From contig NZ_VIGC02000012.1 of assembly GCF_006569185.2 (NCBI RefSeq), positions 124,001 to 188,000 on the forward strand: 64,000 nt of DNA, read 5' to 3'. How positions within the stretch are numbered: the stretch's first letter is position 1; every line of letters starts with the position of its first letter. Shown here piece by piece: positions 38,682 to 48,784 of the stretch. Source of the DNA: Litorilinea aerophila (lineage in GTDB: Bacteria > Chloroflexota > Anaerolineae > Caldilineales > Caldilineaceae). Made by a program: the position numbers and the translations under genes. The notes below the pieces were generated by a model that worked only from the letters and a program-made list of their open reading frames with translations, had not been told where the DNA came from and did no database searches.

Positions 38682-41606
38682 ATGCGATTCATCCTGCGAA
38701 CGTTAGCAATCTTCGCGGTTGCAACAAGGCGGCTATTTGCCCAGCGCGGCCTGGCCCTGGCCACCGCGCTGGGCCTGGTGGCCTCCGTGGCCATCGTCAT
38801 GAGCATCCCCCTGTACACTGATGCGGTCTACTACCGCATCCTGCAGGAAGAGCTCCAGAAGTCCGACACCAGCGGCGAGTTGCAGCGCCCTCCCTTTGCC
38901 TTCATGTTCCGCTACGTGGGCTCCCTCTACGGGCTGAAGCAGTGGGAGGACGTGCAACAGGTGGACACCTACCTGATGGAGAGCGGCGCCCGGCTGTTGG
39001 GGCTGCCCCACAAACTCACCGTCCGCTATTTCCGCACGGACAACTTCCGGCTCTTCCCCACCGAAGATCTGGCCTATGCGGACGTGAAGGATCCCCTGGC
39101 CTGGATCAACTTCGCCTTTGCCAGCGACTTCGACCAACACATCACCCTGGTGGAAGGGACCTTCCCTGCGGTGGCCGACTCGGATCCCGAGACGGACATG
39201 GAAGTGCTGATCAGCCAGGCCATTGCCGACGAGTTTGGCATCCAGGCTGGCGAACGCTTCGTCACCTTCCGCCAGGTTCAGGAGGGGGAAACACGCCGGG
39301 TGGTCCAGATCCCCATCCGGGTGGCGGGCATCTGGACGGCGACCGATCCATCCGAGGAATATTGGTTCTACCGCCAGACGGTCTTTGAAAATCAGTTCTT
39401 CATCCCGGAGGAGAGCTTCCTCCTGCGCATCGTCCCCTTACTCAACGACGAAGTGGCCCAGGCCCTGTGGTACTTCGTCATGGATGGGTCAGGCGTCAAC
39501 TCCAGCGACGTGGGATGGCTGTTGAGCCGCATCAACACGGTGCAGCAGCAGGCCTCTTCCTTGCTGGCCAACACCCGGCTGGAGGTCTCGCCCCAGGATG
39601 CCCTCTACCGCTATCGCACCTCCTCGACGCTGCTGAACATTCTGCTCTACGCCTTCAGCATTCCCATCATCGGCCTGCTCCTGGCCTTCATCGGCCTGGT
39701 GGTGGGCCTGTCGGTGGGGCGTCAGCGCAACGAGATCGCGGTGCTGCGCAGCCGGGGGGCCACCGTCTTCCAGGTGTTGGGCATCGCTGCGCTGGAGGCC
39801 CTGGTGCTGGGCGCCATCGCCCTGGCCACGGGGATGCCGGTCAGCCAGCAGATCGCCCAGGCCATCGGCGCCACCCGCAGCTTCCTCAACTTCACCATCG
39901 AATCCGACCTGCGGGTTACCATGACCATGGCCACCCTCCGCTTTGGGTTGGCCGCGGTGGTCGTCACCATGGTGGCCCAGGTCTTCCCTTCCTTCGGCGC
40001 AGCCCGCCACACCATCGTCACCTACAAGCAGGAACAGGCCCGCACCATTCGGCCACCCTGGTGGCAGCGGGCCTGGCTGGACCTGCTGCTCCTGATTCCT
40101 GCTGGCTACGGCGCCTATCTGTTGCAACAGCAGGGCTCCATCGCCCTGCCCGGCAGCCCGGCCCTCAGCGGCGGCCCCTTCGACAACCCGTTGCTCTTCC
40201 TGGTGCCGGCCCTGGCTGCCTTCTCGTTGACGCTGCTGATGCTGCGCGTCCTGCCCCTGGTCATGGCTGGTATCGCCTGGCTGGCCGGCAAGATGAACAG
40301 CGTGGGCTTCCTGCTGGCCACCCGCTACCTGGCCCGCAACCCCGGCTTCTACTCGGCACCGCTGGTGCTCCTGATCCTGACCCTGAGCCTCTCTACCTTC
40401 ACCGCGTCCCTGGCCCAGACCCTGGATCATCACCTCTACGACCAGAGCTACTACCGCACCGGCGCAGACATGCAACTGGTGGAGCTGGGCCAGAGCAACG
40501 AAACCGCGGGCACACCGCCAGGAGAGACGGGCGCCGGAGGTGCGGCGAGCGGTGCTGCCAGCGGCGGCGAAAGCAGCACCATTCCCGAAGCCCGCTGGGT
40601 CTTCGTCCCTGTCTCCGAGCACCTCAAGGTGCCGGAGATCCTGGCGGCCACCCGGGTAGGCCGCTTCGGCGCCAGCATCCAGGCCCAGGGCTCCTGGGTG
40701 GAGGCTGAATTCATGGGCATCGACCGGGTGGACTTCCCCAAGGCGGCCTACTGGCGCCGGGACTTTGCCTCGGCCAGCCTGGGCGCCCTGATGAATTCCC
40801 TGGCCGTGGCCCAGGACGGGGTGCTCCTCTACCGGCCCTTCATGCGCCAGAACGCCATCCGGGTGGGCGACCAGGTCCAGATCCGGGTCTCCAGCTATGG
40901 CCAGCGGGCCGACATGACCGTCACCGTGGTGGGGGATTTCAACTACTTCCCCACCTGGTACCCCGACCCGGAGGAGCCGACCCTGATCGTGGGCAACCTG
41001 GACTACTTCTTTGAGCAGGCAGGCGGCCAGATGCCCTACAACGTCTGGGTCAAGACGGTGCCCAACGTGGACTACGAAAAGATGATCCGGGACCTGCGCA
41101 GCCTGGACATCTCGGTGTTGAACTGGCGTTCGGCCCGCCAGCGCATCGCCGAAGAGCAGCGCCGGCCCGAGCGGCAGGGTCTCTTCGGCGTGCTTTCCGT
41201 TGGTTTCCTGGCTGCGGCCTTGCTGACGGTGTTGGGCTTTTTCCTCTATGCCCTTTTCTCCTTCCGCCGTCGCTTTATCGAGCTGGGTACCCTGCGGGCC
41301 ATTGGGCTGTCCCCCGGCCAGATGACGACTTTCCTCGCCTGGGAACTGGCGTTCGTGATTTTGCTGGGGTTGGGGGCCGGCACTGTGCTGGGTGCCCTGG
41401 TCAGCAACATCTTCATTCCCTATCTCCAGGTGGGCGCGGACATCGAAGCCGTTACACCGCCCTTCCTGGTGGAGATCGCCTGGGATGCCATCAGCCGCAT
41501 CTACCTGCTCTTCGGCCTGCTCTTCGTGGCGGCCTTGAGCGTGCTGGCAGCGCTGCTGCTGCGGATGAAGATCTTCCAGGCAATCAAGCTCGGTGAGACG
41601 GTGTAG
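38682..41606 (+). CDS. FtsX/MacB-type ABC permease, large form
   Basis: A 974-residue permease with two FtsX-type units. The first transmembrane helix is near residues 20-40, a large extracytoplasmic domain follows, three helices are near residues 315-450, a second extracytoplasmic region spans about 590-830, and three final helices lie near 840-970 (including FRRRFIELGTLRAIGLSPGQ). A Gly/Ala/Ser-rich low-complexity stretch lies near residue 620. It starts eight bases after the membrane-fusion gene and probably moves lipids, lipoproteins or peptides with the two ATPases downstream. Confidence 0.85.
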   Translation: MRFILRTLAIFAVATRRLFAQRGLALATALGLVASVAIVMSIPLYTDAVYYRILQEELQKSDTSGELQRPPFAFMFRYVGSLYGLKQWEDVQQVDTYLMESGARLLGLPHKLTVRYFRTDNFRLFPTEDLAYADVKDPLAWINFAFASDFDQHITLVEGTFPAVADSDPETDMEVLISQAIADEFGIQAGERFVTFRQVQEGETRRVVQIPIRVAGIWTATDPSEEYWFYRQTVFENQFFIPEESFLLRIVPLLNDEVAQALWYFVMDGSGVNSSDVGWLLSRINTVQQQASSLLANTRLEVSPQDALYRYRTSSTLLNILLYAFSIPIIGLLLAFIGLVVGLSVGRQRNEIAVLRSRGATVFQVLGIAALEALVLGAIALATGMPVSQQIAQAIGATRSFLNFTIESDLRVTMTMATLRFGLAAVVVTMVAQVFPSFGAARHTIVTYKQEQARTIRPPWWQRAWLDLLLLIPAGYGAYLLQQQGSIALPGSPALSGGPFDNPLLFLVPALAAFSLTLLMLRVLPLVMAGIAWLAGKMNSVGFLLATRYLARNPGFYSAPLVLLILTLSLSTFTASLAQTLDHHLYDQSYYRTGADMQLVELGQSNETAGTPPGETGAGGAASGAASGGESSTIPEARWVFVPVSEHLKVPEILAATRVGRFGASIQAQGSWVEAEFMGIDRVDFPKAAYWRRDFASASLGALMNSLAVAQDGVLLYRPFMRQNAIRVGDQVQIRVSSYGQRADMTVTVVGDFNYFPTWYPDPEEPTLIVGNLDYFFEQAGGQMPYNVWVKTVPNVDYEKMIRDLRSLDISVLNWRSARQRIAEEQRRPERQGLFGVLSVGFLAAALLTVLGFFLYALFSFRRRFIELGTLRAIGLSPGQMTTFLAWELAFVILLGLGAGTVLGALVSNIFIPYLQVGADIEAVTPPFLVEIAWDAISRIYLLFGLLFVAALSVLAALLLRMKIFQAIKLGETV

Positions 41607-41637
41607 TGATTAGCCATGAGCCCAGGGAGTATTTTGC

Positions 41638-42684
41638 ATGTCTGAGCCCTTTATCTTATGTGAAGGCCTGGTCAAGATCTACCAGGTGGCTGAACTGGAA
41701 ATGGTGGCCCTGCAAGGGCTGAACCTGACCATCGAGCAGGGAGAGCTGGTGGGTATCGTGGGCGCCAGCGGCAGCGGGAAATCGACCCTGATGAACATCC
41801 TCGGCGGCCTGGACCGGCCCACCGCCGGCAAGGTACGGGTGGATGGCCACGACCTGCTGAAGATGCCCGACCGCCAGCTCAACCGCTATCGGCGGGAGAA
41901 GGTGGGCTTCGTCTGGCAGCAGAGCACCCGCAACCTGGTCCCCTACCTGAATGCCATCCAGAACGTGATGCTCCCCATGACCCTGGCCGGTGTCACCGGC
42001 CGGGAAAAACGGCGGCGGGCCGCGGAACTGCTGGAGATTGTTGGCCTGGGCGACCGGATGTACCACCACGTGCCGGAGCTCTCCGGCGGTGAACAACAGC
42101 GGGTAGCCATCGCCGTGGCCCTGGCCAACAACCCCACCCTGCTCCTGGCCGACGAGCCCACCGGCGAGCTGGATTCAGTCACCGCCAAGGCCATCTACCG
42201 GACCTTCCAGATGCTGACCCGGGAACTGGGCATCACCACCCTGATCGTCAGCCACGACCCGGGCATTGCCCGCCACGTGGATCGGGTGGTGGCCATCCGG
42301 GATGGCATGCTGGCCAGCGAAACCATCCGCCATGCGGCGACCCCGCAGCCCACCGCCGACGGCGAAAGCCCCGCAACCGAGGAAGAAGAACACTCCTTTG
42401 CCGAACTGGTGGTGCTGGACAGCGCCGGCCGGGTCCACATTCCTCAGGAATTCCTGGAGCAGCTCAATATCCAGGGCCGGGCCCAATTGGAGCTCACCGA
42501 AGAGGGCATTCTCATCCGGCCCGCGGTCCATACCCGCACGGAACAGGTCCGGGTGGACGGCAACGGCGCGACCGACGGCGTCCTCAAAGTCGCCGTCCAG
42601 GAGGAACAGCCAGCCGCCAACGGCAAACAACGGGGCGGCGTCCGGCGCCTCTTCGGGCGGCTGGGACGACGGAAGAAAGAGTAG
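41638..42684 (+). CDS. MacB/LolD-type ABC ATPase with AbrB-like C-terminal domain
   Basis: A 348-residue protein. Residues 1-225 are an ABC ATPase (Walker [10 protein letters not shown], signature LSGGEQQR, Walker [14 protein letters not shown]). After an acidic linker, residues about 255-300 ([20 protein letters not shown] and [12 protein letters not shown]) look like a swapped-hairpin AbrB/MazE domain, usually a DNA-binding module. A basic tail ends the protein. The start has AGGGAG eight bases before. The ATPase would drive the preceding permease; the tail might give dimerisation or autoregulation. Confidence 0.85.
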   Translation: MSEPFILCEGLVKIYQVAELEMVALQGLNLTIEQGELVGIVGASGSGKSTLMNILGGLDRPTAGKVRVDGHDLLKMPDRQLNRYRREKVGFVWQQSTRNLVPYLNAIQNVMLPMTLAGVTGREKRRRAAELLEIVGLGDRMYHHVPELSGGEQQRVAIAVALANNPTLLLADEPTGELDSVTAKAIYRTFQMLTRELGITTLIVSHDPGIARHVDRVVAIRDGMLASETIRHAATPQPTADGESPATEEEEHSFAELVVLDSAGRVHIPQEFLEQLNIQGRAQLELTEEGILIRPAVHTRTEQVRVDGNGATDGVLKVAVQEEQPAANGKQRGGVRRLFGRLGRRKKE

Positions 42685-42770
42685 GGCCCATTGTGCTCCG
42701 GCGATGGGCCACGGCCCACCGCTGAGGATGATGAGCGTACTCGATGAGTTAAAAATGAGGGAGTGCCATC

Positions 42771-43541
42771 TTGTCTGAGACAAACGGGACAACCAACAGC
42801 GGCCCCATTATCGAAACGGTGGATCTCTGGCGCATCTACCGCCTGGGCGACCAGGAGATCCCGGCCCTGCGGGGCATCAACCTGCGCATCTACGAGGCCG
42901 AATTCATCGCCCTGAAGGGTCGCTCCGGCAGCGGCAAGACGACCCTCTTGAACTGCCTGGGCGGCCTGGACAAGCCCACCCGGGGCGAGGTACGCATCTT
43001 CGGCCAGGAGATCGCCAAGTGGAACGAGCGACAGCTCACCAACTGGCGTCGCCACCAGGTGGGCTTCATCTTCCAGTCCCTGGGACTGCTGCCGGCCCTG
43101 TCCGCCTACGAGAACGTGGAGCTCATGCTGCGCATGATCGGCGTCAAAGGCAAGGAACGTCACCGGCGCACGGTGGAGTGCCTGGAGCTGGTGGGCCTGG
43201 GCAAATGGATGGACCACCGTCCCTATGAGCTCTCCGGCGGCCAGCAGCAGCGGGTGGCCGTGGCCCGGGCCCTGGCCAACCGCCCCAGCCTGATCCTGGC
43301 CGACGAGCCCACCGGCGAGCTGGACAGCAAGACCGGCCGGGAGATCCTGACCCTCTTCCGGACCATCGTCCGGGAACAGAAGGTGACCATGTTGATGGCC
43401 ACCCACGACAGCCTGGTGGATGAGCACGTGGACAAGGTCCTCCATCTCCGGGATGGCCAGATCGTCACCCAGGCTGAATATGACGCGGAGCTGGCGCCGG
43501 ACGAAACCGACAGCGCCCAACAGCCCGCGGCGGTACCCTGA
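42771..43541 (+). CDS. MacB/LolD-type ABC ATPase (second)
   Basis: A 256-residue ABC ATPase with Walker A GRSGSGKTT, signature LSGGQQQR and Walker [14 protein letters not shown]. It starts at TTG, with GAGGGAG seven to eight bases before; no ATG in this frame fits. It is a paralogue of the preceding ATPase without the AbrB-like tail. The two may form a heterodimer on the single large permease, or work as alternates. Confidence 0.9.
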   Translation: MSETNGTTNSGPIIETVDLWRIYRLGDQEIPALRGINLRIYEAEFIALKGRSGSGKTTLLNCLGGLDKPTRGEVRIFGQEIAKWNERQLTNWRRHQVGFIFQSLGLLPALSAYENVELMLRMIGVKGKERHRRTVECLELVGLGKWMDHRPYELSGGQQQRVAVARALANRPSLILADEPTGELDSKTGREILTLFRTIVREQKVTMLMATHDSLVDEHVDKVLHLRDGQIVTQAEYDAELAPDETDSAQQPAAVP

Positions 43542-43595
43542 GCACCGAACCAACCATCCAATACCGTCACCAATACTTCACGAACGAGGATTGTT

Positions 43596-44690
43596 ATGGC
43601 CAAAATTGGCGTCGTCGGATGCGGCCATATTAGCGGCGTCTACTTGAAATCCCCCCAACTCTTCCCCATTCTGGAAATCGTCGCCTGCGCGGACCTGGAT
43701 CTGGCCCGTGCCCAGGCCAAGGCCCAGGAGCATCAGATCCGCGCCTGCACGGTAGAAGAGCTTCTGGCCGACCCGGAGATCGACATCGTGGTCAACCTGA
43801 CCATCCCGGCAGCCCATGCCGAAGTGGGCCAGGCAGCCCTGCGGGCCGGCAAGCATGTCTACAGCGAAAAGCCCCTGGCGCTGAACACGGTCGACGGCCA
43901 GGCCCTCCTGGAACTGGCCCAGGCCCAGGGGCGACGGGTGGGCTGCGCACCCGACACCTTCCTGGGTGGCGGCTTGCAGACCTGCCGCAAGCTGATTGAC
44001 GACGGCTGGATCGGGGAACCGGTGGCCGCCACGGCCTTCATGATGTCCCATGGCCACGAACACTGGCATCCCAGCCCAGAGTTCTACTACCAGCGGGGCG
44101 GCGGCCCCATGTTCGACATGGGCCCCTACTACCTGACCGCCCTGGTCTCCCTCCTGGGCCCGGTCCGCCGGGTGACCGGCTCCACCCGCATCACCTTCCC
44201 CGAGCGCACCATCACCAGCCAGCCCAAATTCGGGCAGAAGGTCCAGGTGGAAGTGCCCACCCACGTGGTCGGCGTGCTGGACTTTGCCAGCGGCGCCATC
44301 GGCAACATCATCACCACCTTCGACGTCTGGGCGGCCGAACTGCCCCGCATCGAAATTTACGGCACCGAAGGCACCCTGAGTGTCCCCGACCCCAACACCT
44401 TCGGCGGACCGGTACGGCTGCGGCGAGCTGGCAGCAGCGAGTGGCACGAGATCCCCCTCACCCACCCCTACACCACCAACAGCCGGGGTCTGGGCGTGGC
44501 CGACCTGGCCCACGCCCTGCGGAGTGGACGCCCCCACCGGGCCAGCGGCGAACTGGCCTTCCACGTACTGGAGATCATGGAGGCCATCCACCTGGCCAGT
44601 GACGAAGGCTGCCACGTGGAGCTGAAAAGCCTCTGCGACCGACCCGCGCCCCTGCCCCTGGGCATGCAACCCGGCATCCTGGACGATTGA
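43596..44690 (+). CDS. Gfo/Idh/MocA-family oxidoreductase (first)
   Basis: A 364-residue NAD(P)-dependent sugar or inositol dehydrogenase-like enzyme. The Rossmann start is [16 protein letters not shown]; the catalytic EKP motif is SEKPLAL near residue 90; the C-terminal alpha/beta half carries [19 protein letters not shown], which includes the usual aspartate and tyrosine of the substrate side. The substrate is unknown. It overlaps the start of the HAD gene and so probably shares its transcript. Confidence 0.9.
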   Translation: MAKIGVVGCGHISGVYLKSPQLFPILEIVACADLDLARAQAKAQEHQIRACTVEELLADPEIDIVVNLTIPAAHAEVGQAALRAGKHVYSEKPLALNTVDGQALLELAQAQGRRVGCAPDTFLGGGLQTCRKLIDDGWIGEPVAATAFMMSHGHEHWHPSPEFYYQRGGGPMFDMGPYYLTALVSLLGPVRRVTGSTRITFPERTITSQPKFGQKVQVEVPTHVVGVLDFASGAIGNIITTFDVWAAELPRIEIYGTEGTLSVPDPNTFGGPVRLRRAGSSEWHEIPLTHPYTTNSRGLGVADLAHALRSGRPHRASGELAFHVLEIMEAIHLASDEGCHVELKSLCDRPAPLPLGMQPGILDD

Positions 44691-44704
44691 ACGCCAGCAG
44701 CACC

Positions 44705-45424
44705 ATGCCTCCTCAGCCTCTGGGCCAGGTCAAAGCCCTGACCTTCGACGTCTTCGGTACAGTGGTGGACTGGCGCGGCAGCCTGATCCGGGCCGGGGAG
44801 GCACTGGGGCGCGCGCTGGGCGTCACCGTGGACTGGGCTCGCTTCGCCGACGACTGGCGGGCCGGTTATGGGCCGGCCATGGATCGGGTGCGCCGGGGCG
44901 AGTTGCCCTGGACCCGGCTGGATGCGCTGCACCGAATGATTCTGGACGACCTGCTGGTGCGCTATAACCTGACGTTCCTGGACGAAGCCTCCCGCGTCCA
45001 CCTGAACACCATCTGGCACCGGCTGGACCCCTGGCCCGACAGCATCCCCGGCCTGACCCGGCTGCGCAGCCGCTACATTGTGGCCACCCTCTCCAACGGC
45101 AACGTGGCCCTGCTGGTCCATATGGCTAAACACGCGGGCCTGCCCTGGGACTGCATCCTCTCGGCGGAGCTGGCTCGCCACTACAAGCCGAACCCCGAAG
45201 TCTACCTTAAGGCGGCAGAACTTCTGGACCTGCGCCCGGAGGAGATCCTGATGGTCGCGGCCCACAACGGGGATCTGGCCGCAGCCCGGTCAGTGGGTTT
45301 CCGCACAGCCTTTGTGGCCCGACCCCTGGAGCACGGACCCGGCCAGTCCACCGATCTGGCCCCCGATGCCGATGTGGACCTGGCCGCCACGGACTTCCTG
45401 GATCTGGCGGATCAACTCCTGTAG
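44705..45424 (+). CDS. HAD-superfamily hydrolase, haloacid dehalogenase type II-like
   Basis: A 239-residue HAD hydrolase. Motif I is TFDVFGTVVDW with the nucleophile aspartate, motif II is TLSNGN, the motif III lysine is in HYKPNPEVY, and motif IV is AAHNGDLAAAR. This matches type II 2-haloacid dehalogenases, though many such proteins are phosphatases. A TTG at 44687, overlapping the previous stop, is an alternative start that would add six residues; the ATG at 44705 is preferred. Its place between two sugar dehydrogenase-like genes favours a sugar-phosphate substrate. Confidence 0.82.
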   Translation: MPPQPLGQVKALTFDVFGTVVDWRGSLIRAGEALGRALGVTVDWARFADDWRAGYGPAMDRVRRGELPWTRLDALHRMILDDLLVRYNLTFLDEASRVHLNTIWHRLDPWPDSIPGLTRLRSRYIVATLSNGNVALLVHMAKHAGLPWDCILSAELARHYKPNPEVYLKAAELLDLRPEEILMVAAHNGDLAAARSVGFRTAFVARPLEHGPGQSTDLAPDADVDLAATDFLDLADQLL

Positions 45425-45442
45425 CCTGGGGAAATTCGCGCC

Positions 45443-46438
45443 ATGGCTTCAGACGCACCCCTCCGTTTTGGTATTCTGGGCGCGGCGCGCATCGCGCCCA
45501 AGGCCCTCATTGGGCCGGCCCGTCAGGTGCCCGGCGTGGTCGTGGCAGCCATCGCGGCCCGGAATCCGGACCGTGCCCGGCGTTTTGCAGCCCGGCACGG
45601 CATCCCCCGGGTGCATGAAAGCTACGCCGACCTGGTGGCGGATCCCGATATCGATGCCCTCTACATCCCCCTGCCCAATAGCCTGCACCACCCCTGGACC
45701 CTGCGCGGCCTGGAAGCCGACAAACACGTGCTATGCGAAAAACCCCTGGCCGCCAATGCCACCGAGGCCGCCGCTATGGTCCAGAAAGCGCACCAGAGCG
45801 GACAACTGCTCATGGAAGCCTTCCACTATCGCTATCATCCCCTGGCCGCGCGCATGAAGGCCATCGTGGATAGCGGCGAACTGGGCGCCATCCGCCATGT
45901 GGAAGCCCATTTCTGCATCCCTACCTGGCGCCCGTGGGACATCCGCTACCGCTATGACCTGGCCGGCGGGGCGCTGATGGACACGGGCTGTTACTGCGTC
46001 CATCTGGTGCGTTTCCTGGCCGGTGCGGAACCGGAGGTGATACAGGCCCGGGCCTGGCTGCGCTCGCCCCAGGTGGACCGACGGATGGAGGCGGATCTGG
46101 GTTTTGCCGACGGCCGTACCGCCCGCATTGTCTGCTCCCTCTGGTCCGCCACGCTGTTGCGGGTCCTGGTGCGGGTGGAGGGCGAGGCAGGCGAACTCAC
46201 CGTCCTCAACCCCATCCTGCCCCACCTGTGGCACCGACTCCAGGTGCGAACGGCTACAGGGGTACGGCGAGAACAGGTGCCGGGCGACAGCACCTACGTT
46301 CACCAGCTGCGCGCCTTTGTCCAGGCGGTGCAGAACGGAATCCCCATCCCCACCAACGGTGCTGACGGCCTGGCCAACATGCGGGTGCTGGATGCCATCT
46401 ACCGGGCGGCAGGGCTGGCTCCCCGGAGTACAAAGTAA
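45443..46438 (+). CDS. Gfo/Idh/MocA-family oxidoreductase (second)
   Basis: A 331-residue enzyme with the Rossmann motif FGILGAARIAPKAL, the catalytic CEKPLAAN, and YRYHPLAARMKAI followed by GGALMDTGCYCVHLVRFL. It resembles glucose-fructose oxidoreductase and dihydrodiol/xylose dehydrogenase-like members. It is not closely similar to the first oxidoreductase in this operon. GGGGAAATT before the ATG is a moderate binding site. Confidence 0.9.
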   Translation: MASDAPLRFGILGAARIAPKALIGPARQVPGVVVAAIAARNPDRARRFAARHGIPRVHESYADLVADPDIDALYIPLPNSLHHPWTLRGLEADKHVLCEKPLAANATEAAAMVQKAHQSGQLLMEAFHYRYHPLAARMKAIVDSGELGAIRHVEAHFCIPTWRPWDIRYRYDLAGGALMDTGCYCVHLVRFLAGAEPEVIQARAWLRSPQVDRRMEADLGFADGRTARIVCSLWSATLLRVLVRVEGEAGELTVLNPILPHLWHRLQVRTATGVRREQVPGDSTYVHQLRAFVQAVQNGIPIPTNGADGLANMRVLDAIYRAAGLAPRSTK

Positions 46439-46462
46439 TCCGATGTGGGAGGGGAACGGCCA

Positions 46463-48637
46463 TTGAGTGGGCCTGGAGTCCCGCTGTGGGAATTGATAGT
46501 GCTGGCAATCTGGCTGGCAGGGCCTTTTCCCCTGGCCAGATGGTGGCTGCATAGGAGGGCCCAGGGACAGGCATCGCCTCTCGGTACCACCCTGTTTTTG
46601 GGAGAAGCCTGGTGTATTCTGCAAATGGCCCTGGGCCTGGCTCTGGGTGCACTGGGGCTCTTCCGGCTCCTCCCCCTCATCCTGGCCCATGGCGTCCTCC
46701 TGGCGGCCGGCCTGGCCCTGTGGCAACGGGGGCGGCCTGCGACGGCGTCGTCGATGGGGCGGAAACGGCCATTCTCCTGGCCGTTTCTCCTGTTGGGAGC
46801 CCTCGCGGTCGGGTCAGGCTTTCAGCTCTTCCTTTGGAGCGTCCGCCAGCCCATCTACGACTACGACTCCCTGGCCTACCATCTGCCGACCATTGCCAAC
46901 TGGATCCAACACGGCCGGTTGGTCCTGTTGGACCAGTTCGCCCACGAGCAGATCGGCCGTTACCCCTACAACTGGGAACTGTTAAGTGCCCTGCTGCTGC
47001 TCTGCCTGGGAGACGACCTGCTAGTCGCCCTCCCCAATCTGCTGGCCTGGATGCTGCTGGGAGTGGCCATCTATGCCTGCGCCCGGGAACTGGATGCCCG
47101 TCCAAGTCACAGCCTCACCGCCGCGCTTGTCGTACTCAGCATGCCCCTCTTGCTGGCCAGCGTCAATCGCATTCAGGTGGACCTGCCGCTGGCGGCGTTT
47201 TTCACAGTAGGCCTCTACTGGCTGCTGACCCGAAACGAAGGGGATCGTCGGCTGGCAGGATCGGGCCTGCTCATGGCCATCGGGCTGATGGCAGGCATCA
47301 AAATGAGCGGACTGGCCTATGGTGGCCTGCTGGCGCTTCCATGGGCTGTCGCGCATCTGTCTCGGCTCCCAGGGATTTCACTGCGTCCCTGGCTGCGGCA
47401 GGACCTTCTGGCCGGCGTGCTGAGCGTCGGGACGGGCGCCTTCTGGTACGTGCGCAACTACCTGGATCTGGGCAATCCCCTGGCCTACCTGGCGGTGTCC
47501 GTGGGGAATATGGAGATTTTGCCCGGCAATCCCCGCTTCACCGCGCGCACCGCACGTACCACCCTGGCCCATCTCTTCGACCTGGGCAATGCGTCCCACT
47601 GGCAGATCTGGCTGGAGCAGCTCCGCCAGCAGATGGGCCTGCCGTTCATGCTGCTGGGCGGACTTGTGTTGGCCTACGGCATGTGGCGCCTGGCAAAGCG
47701 CGGTACAAAGCTCCTGACAGCCCTTGGGCAGCCAGGGAGCCGACCCCATCGTCCAGCCCTATTCTGGCAGGGGTCAACGGTAACGTCGGCCGGCGACGAA
47801 CAATCGGGACCGGCATGGCGGACCATGGCCGTCGCTGCCCTGGTGCTGGGTGCGTCTTTGCTGTACTGGTATACACCCTACAGCGCCGACAACGGCCAGA
47901 ATGGCTGGCAGATCACCCCCTGGCTGGGTGACGCCATGCGCTATGGCTTTGTGGCGGCGGCCCTGGTGGCCGTTCTGGCCGCGGCTGTGGCCAGTCGGCT
48001 CTCCCTGCCCGATTGGGTGGGGCTGGTTGTGGCGGCCTGGGCCCTGACACAGACCATGCTCCGCCTGGCGTGGTACAGCCTTCCCCTCTGGACTGGGCTT
48101 GCCCTGCTCCTGATCCTGGGCTACCATCGCCCAGGATGGCTTCTTCCCAGGGGAGACAGCGGCCCCACCGGCGGGATTGCGGGATGGGCTAGAAGCGTGG
48201 TGGTATGGATGGTTGGGGGCATGCTATTGGCCGGGCTGGGCCCTGGCCTGTCCTTCCTGGCAGCCCAGCGAGCTCAACATCGCGCCGCCCTATATGGACC
48301 TGCTTATGTCTACCTGTCCCAGGCCCACCTGGACGGATCCGTTGCCTACCTGTGGAGCCATCGCGCCTATCTCTTCTACGGCGACCGCTTCCAACAGAAG
48401 GTGGTCTATGTCCCCGCCACCGATGGAGAAAGCCGGGAAGACTGGATCCAGCGGCTTGAGGCCCTGGGCGTGCAGGTGGTGGCTGTGGGGCCGTTACGCC
48501 CTGCCTGGCAGGATCGTCCAGAGCTGGCCTGGCTGGCTCAAAGCCCGGAGGTATTCCGCCCGCTGGTGGGGGCCGATCCCGCCCAGGAGGTGGTCCTCTG
48601 GCAACTGGCCAACAGCTCCATGAGCCGGTCCCCCTGA
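46463..48637 (+). CDS. Polytopic membrane protein, glycosyltransferase-39-like
   Basis: A protein of about 724 residues with a dozen or more predicted helices. The motif YDYDSLAYHLPTIANWI after the third or fourth helix has the acidic/histidine pattern of GT39/ArnT-type enzymes that use lipid-linked sugars, and a soluble C-terminal part of about 120 residues follows. The TTG start at 46463 is preferred because GGGAGGGG lies eight bases before; a GTG at 46445 is possible. It would transfer a sugar on the outer face of the membrane. The acceptor is unknown. Confidence 0.65.
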   Translation: MSGPGVPLWELIVLAIWLAGPFPLARWWLHRRAQGQASPLGTTLFLGEAWCILQMALGLALGALGLFRLLPLILAHGVLLAAGLALWQRGRPATASSMGRKRPFSWPFLLLGALAVGSGFQLFLWSVRQPIYDYDSLAYHLPTIANWIQHGRLVLLDQFAHEQIGRYPYNWELLSALLLLCLGDDLLVALPNLLAWMLLGVAIYACARELDARPSHSLTAALVVLSMPLLLASVNRIQVDLPLAAFFTVGLYWLLTRNEGDRRLAGSGLLMAIGLMAGIKMSGLAYGGLLALPWAVAHLSRLPGISLRPWLRQDLLAGVLSVGTGAFWYVRNYLDLGNPLAYLAVSVGNMEILPGNPRFTARTARTTLAHLFDLGNASHWQIWLEQLRQQMGLPFMLLGGLVLAYGMWRLAKRGTKLLTALGQPGSRPHRPALFWQGSTVTSAGDEQSGPAWRTMAVAALVLGASLLYWYTPYSADNGQNGWQITPWLGDAMRYGFVAAALVAVLAAAVASRLSLPDWVGLVVAAWALTQTMLRLAWYSLPLWTGLALLLILGYHRPGWLLPRGDSGPTGGIAGWARSVVVWMVGGMLLAGLGPGLSFLAAQRAQHRAALYGPAYVYLSQAHLDGSVAYLWSHRAYLFYGDRFQQKVVYVPATDGESREDWIQRLEALGVQVVAVGPLRPAWQDRPELAWLAQSPEVFRPLVGADPAQEVVLWQLANSSMSRSP

Positions 48638-48690
48638 AAAACGTTGCGGTTCCGAAAGCCAACCTGGCTTAAGCGAACAAATACCGGCAT

Positions 48691-48724
48691 CATGTTCTTG
48701 TGGACATGACCACGCAAGAACATG
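48691..48724. promoter_or_regulatory. Perfect hairpin upstream of the fucosidase gene
   Basis: CATGTTCTTG and CAAGAACATG form a ten-base perfect stem, extended by an inner TGG/CCA pair. It lies between the membrane protein and the fucosidase. It could be an operator for a sugar-responsive regulator or a transcript-end hairpin; no T-tract follows. Confidence 0.55.
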
Positions 48725-48784
48725 GATCAAACCCTGGGGGCAACTCCACAAAATGCCCCCTACATGCAAAATCAGGAGGATTTT

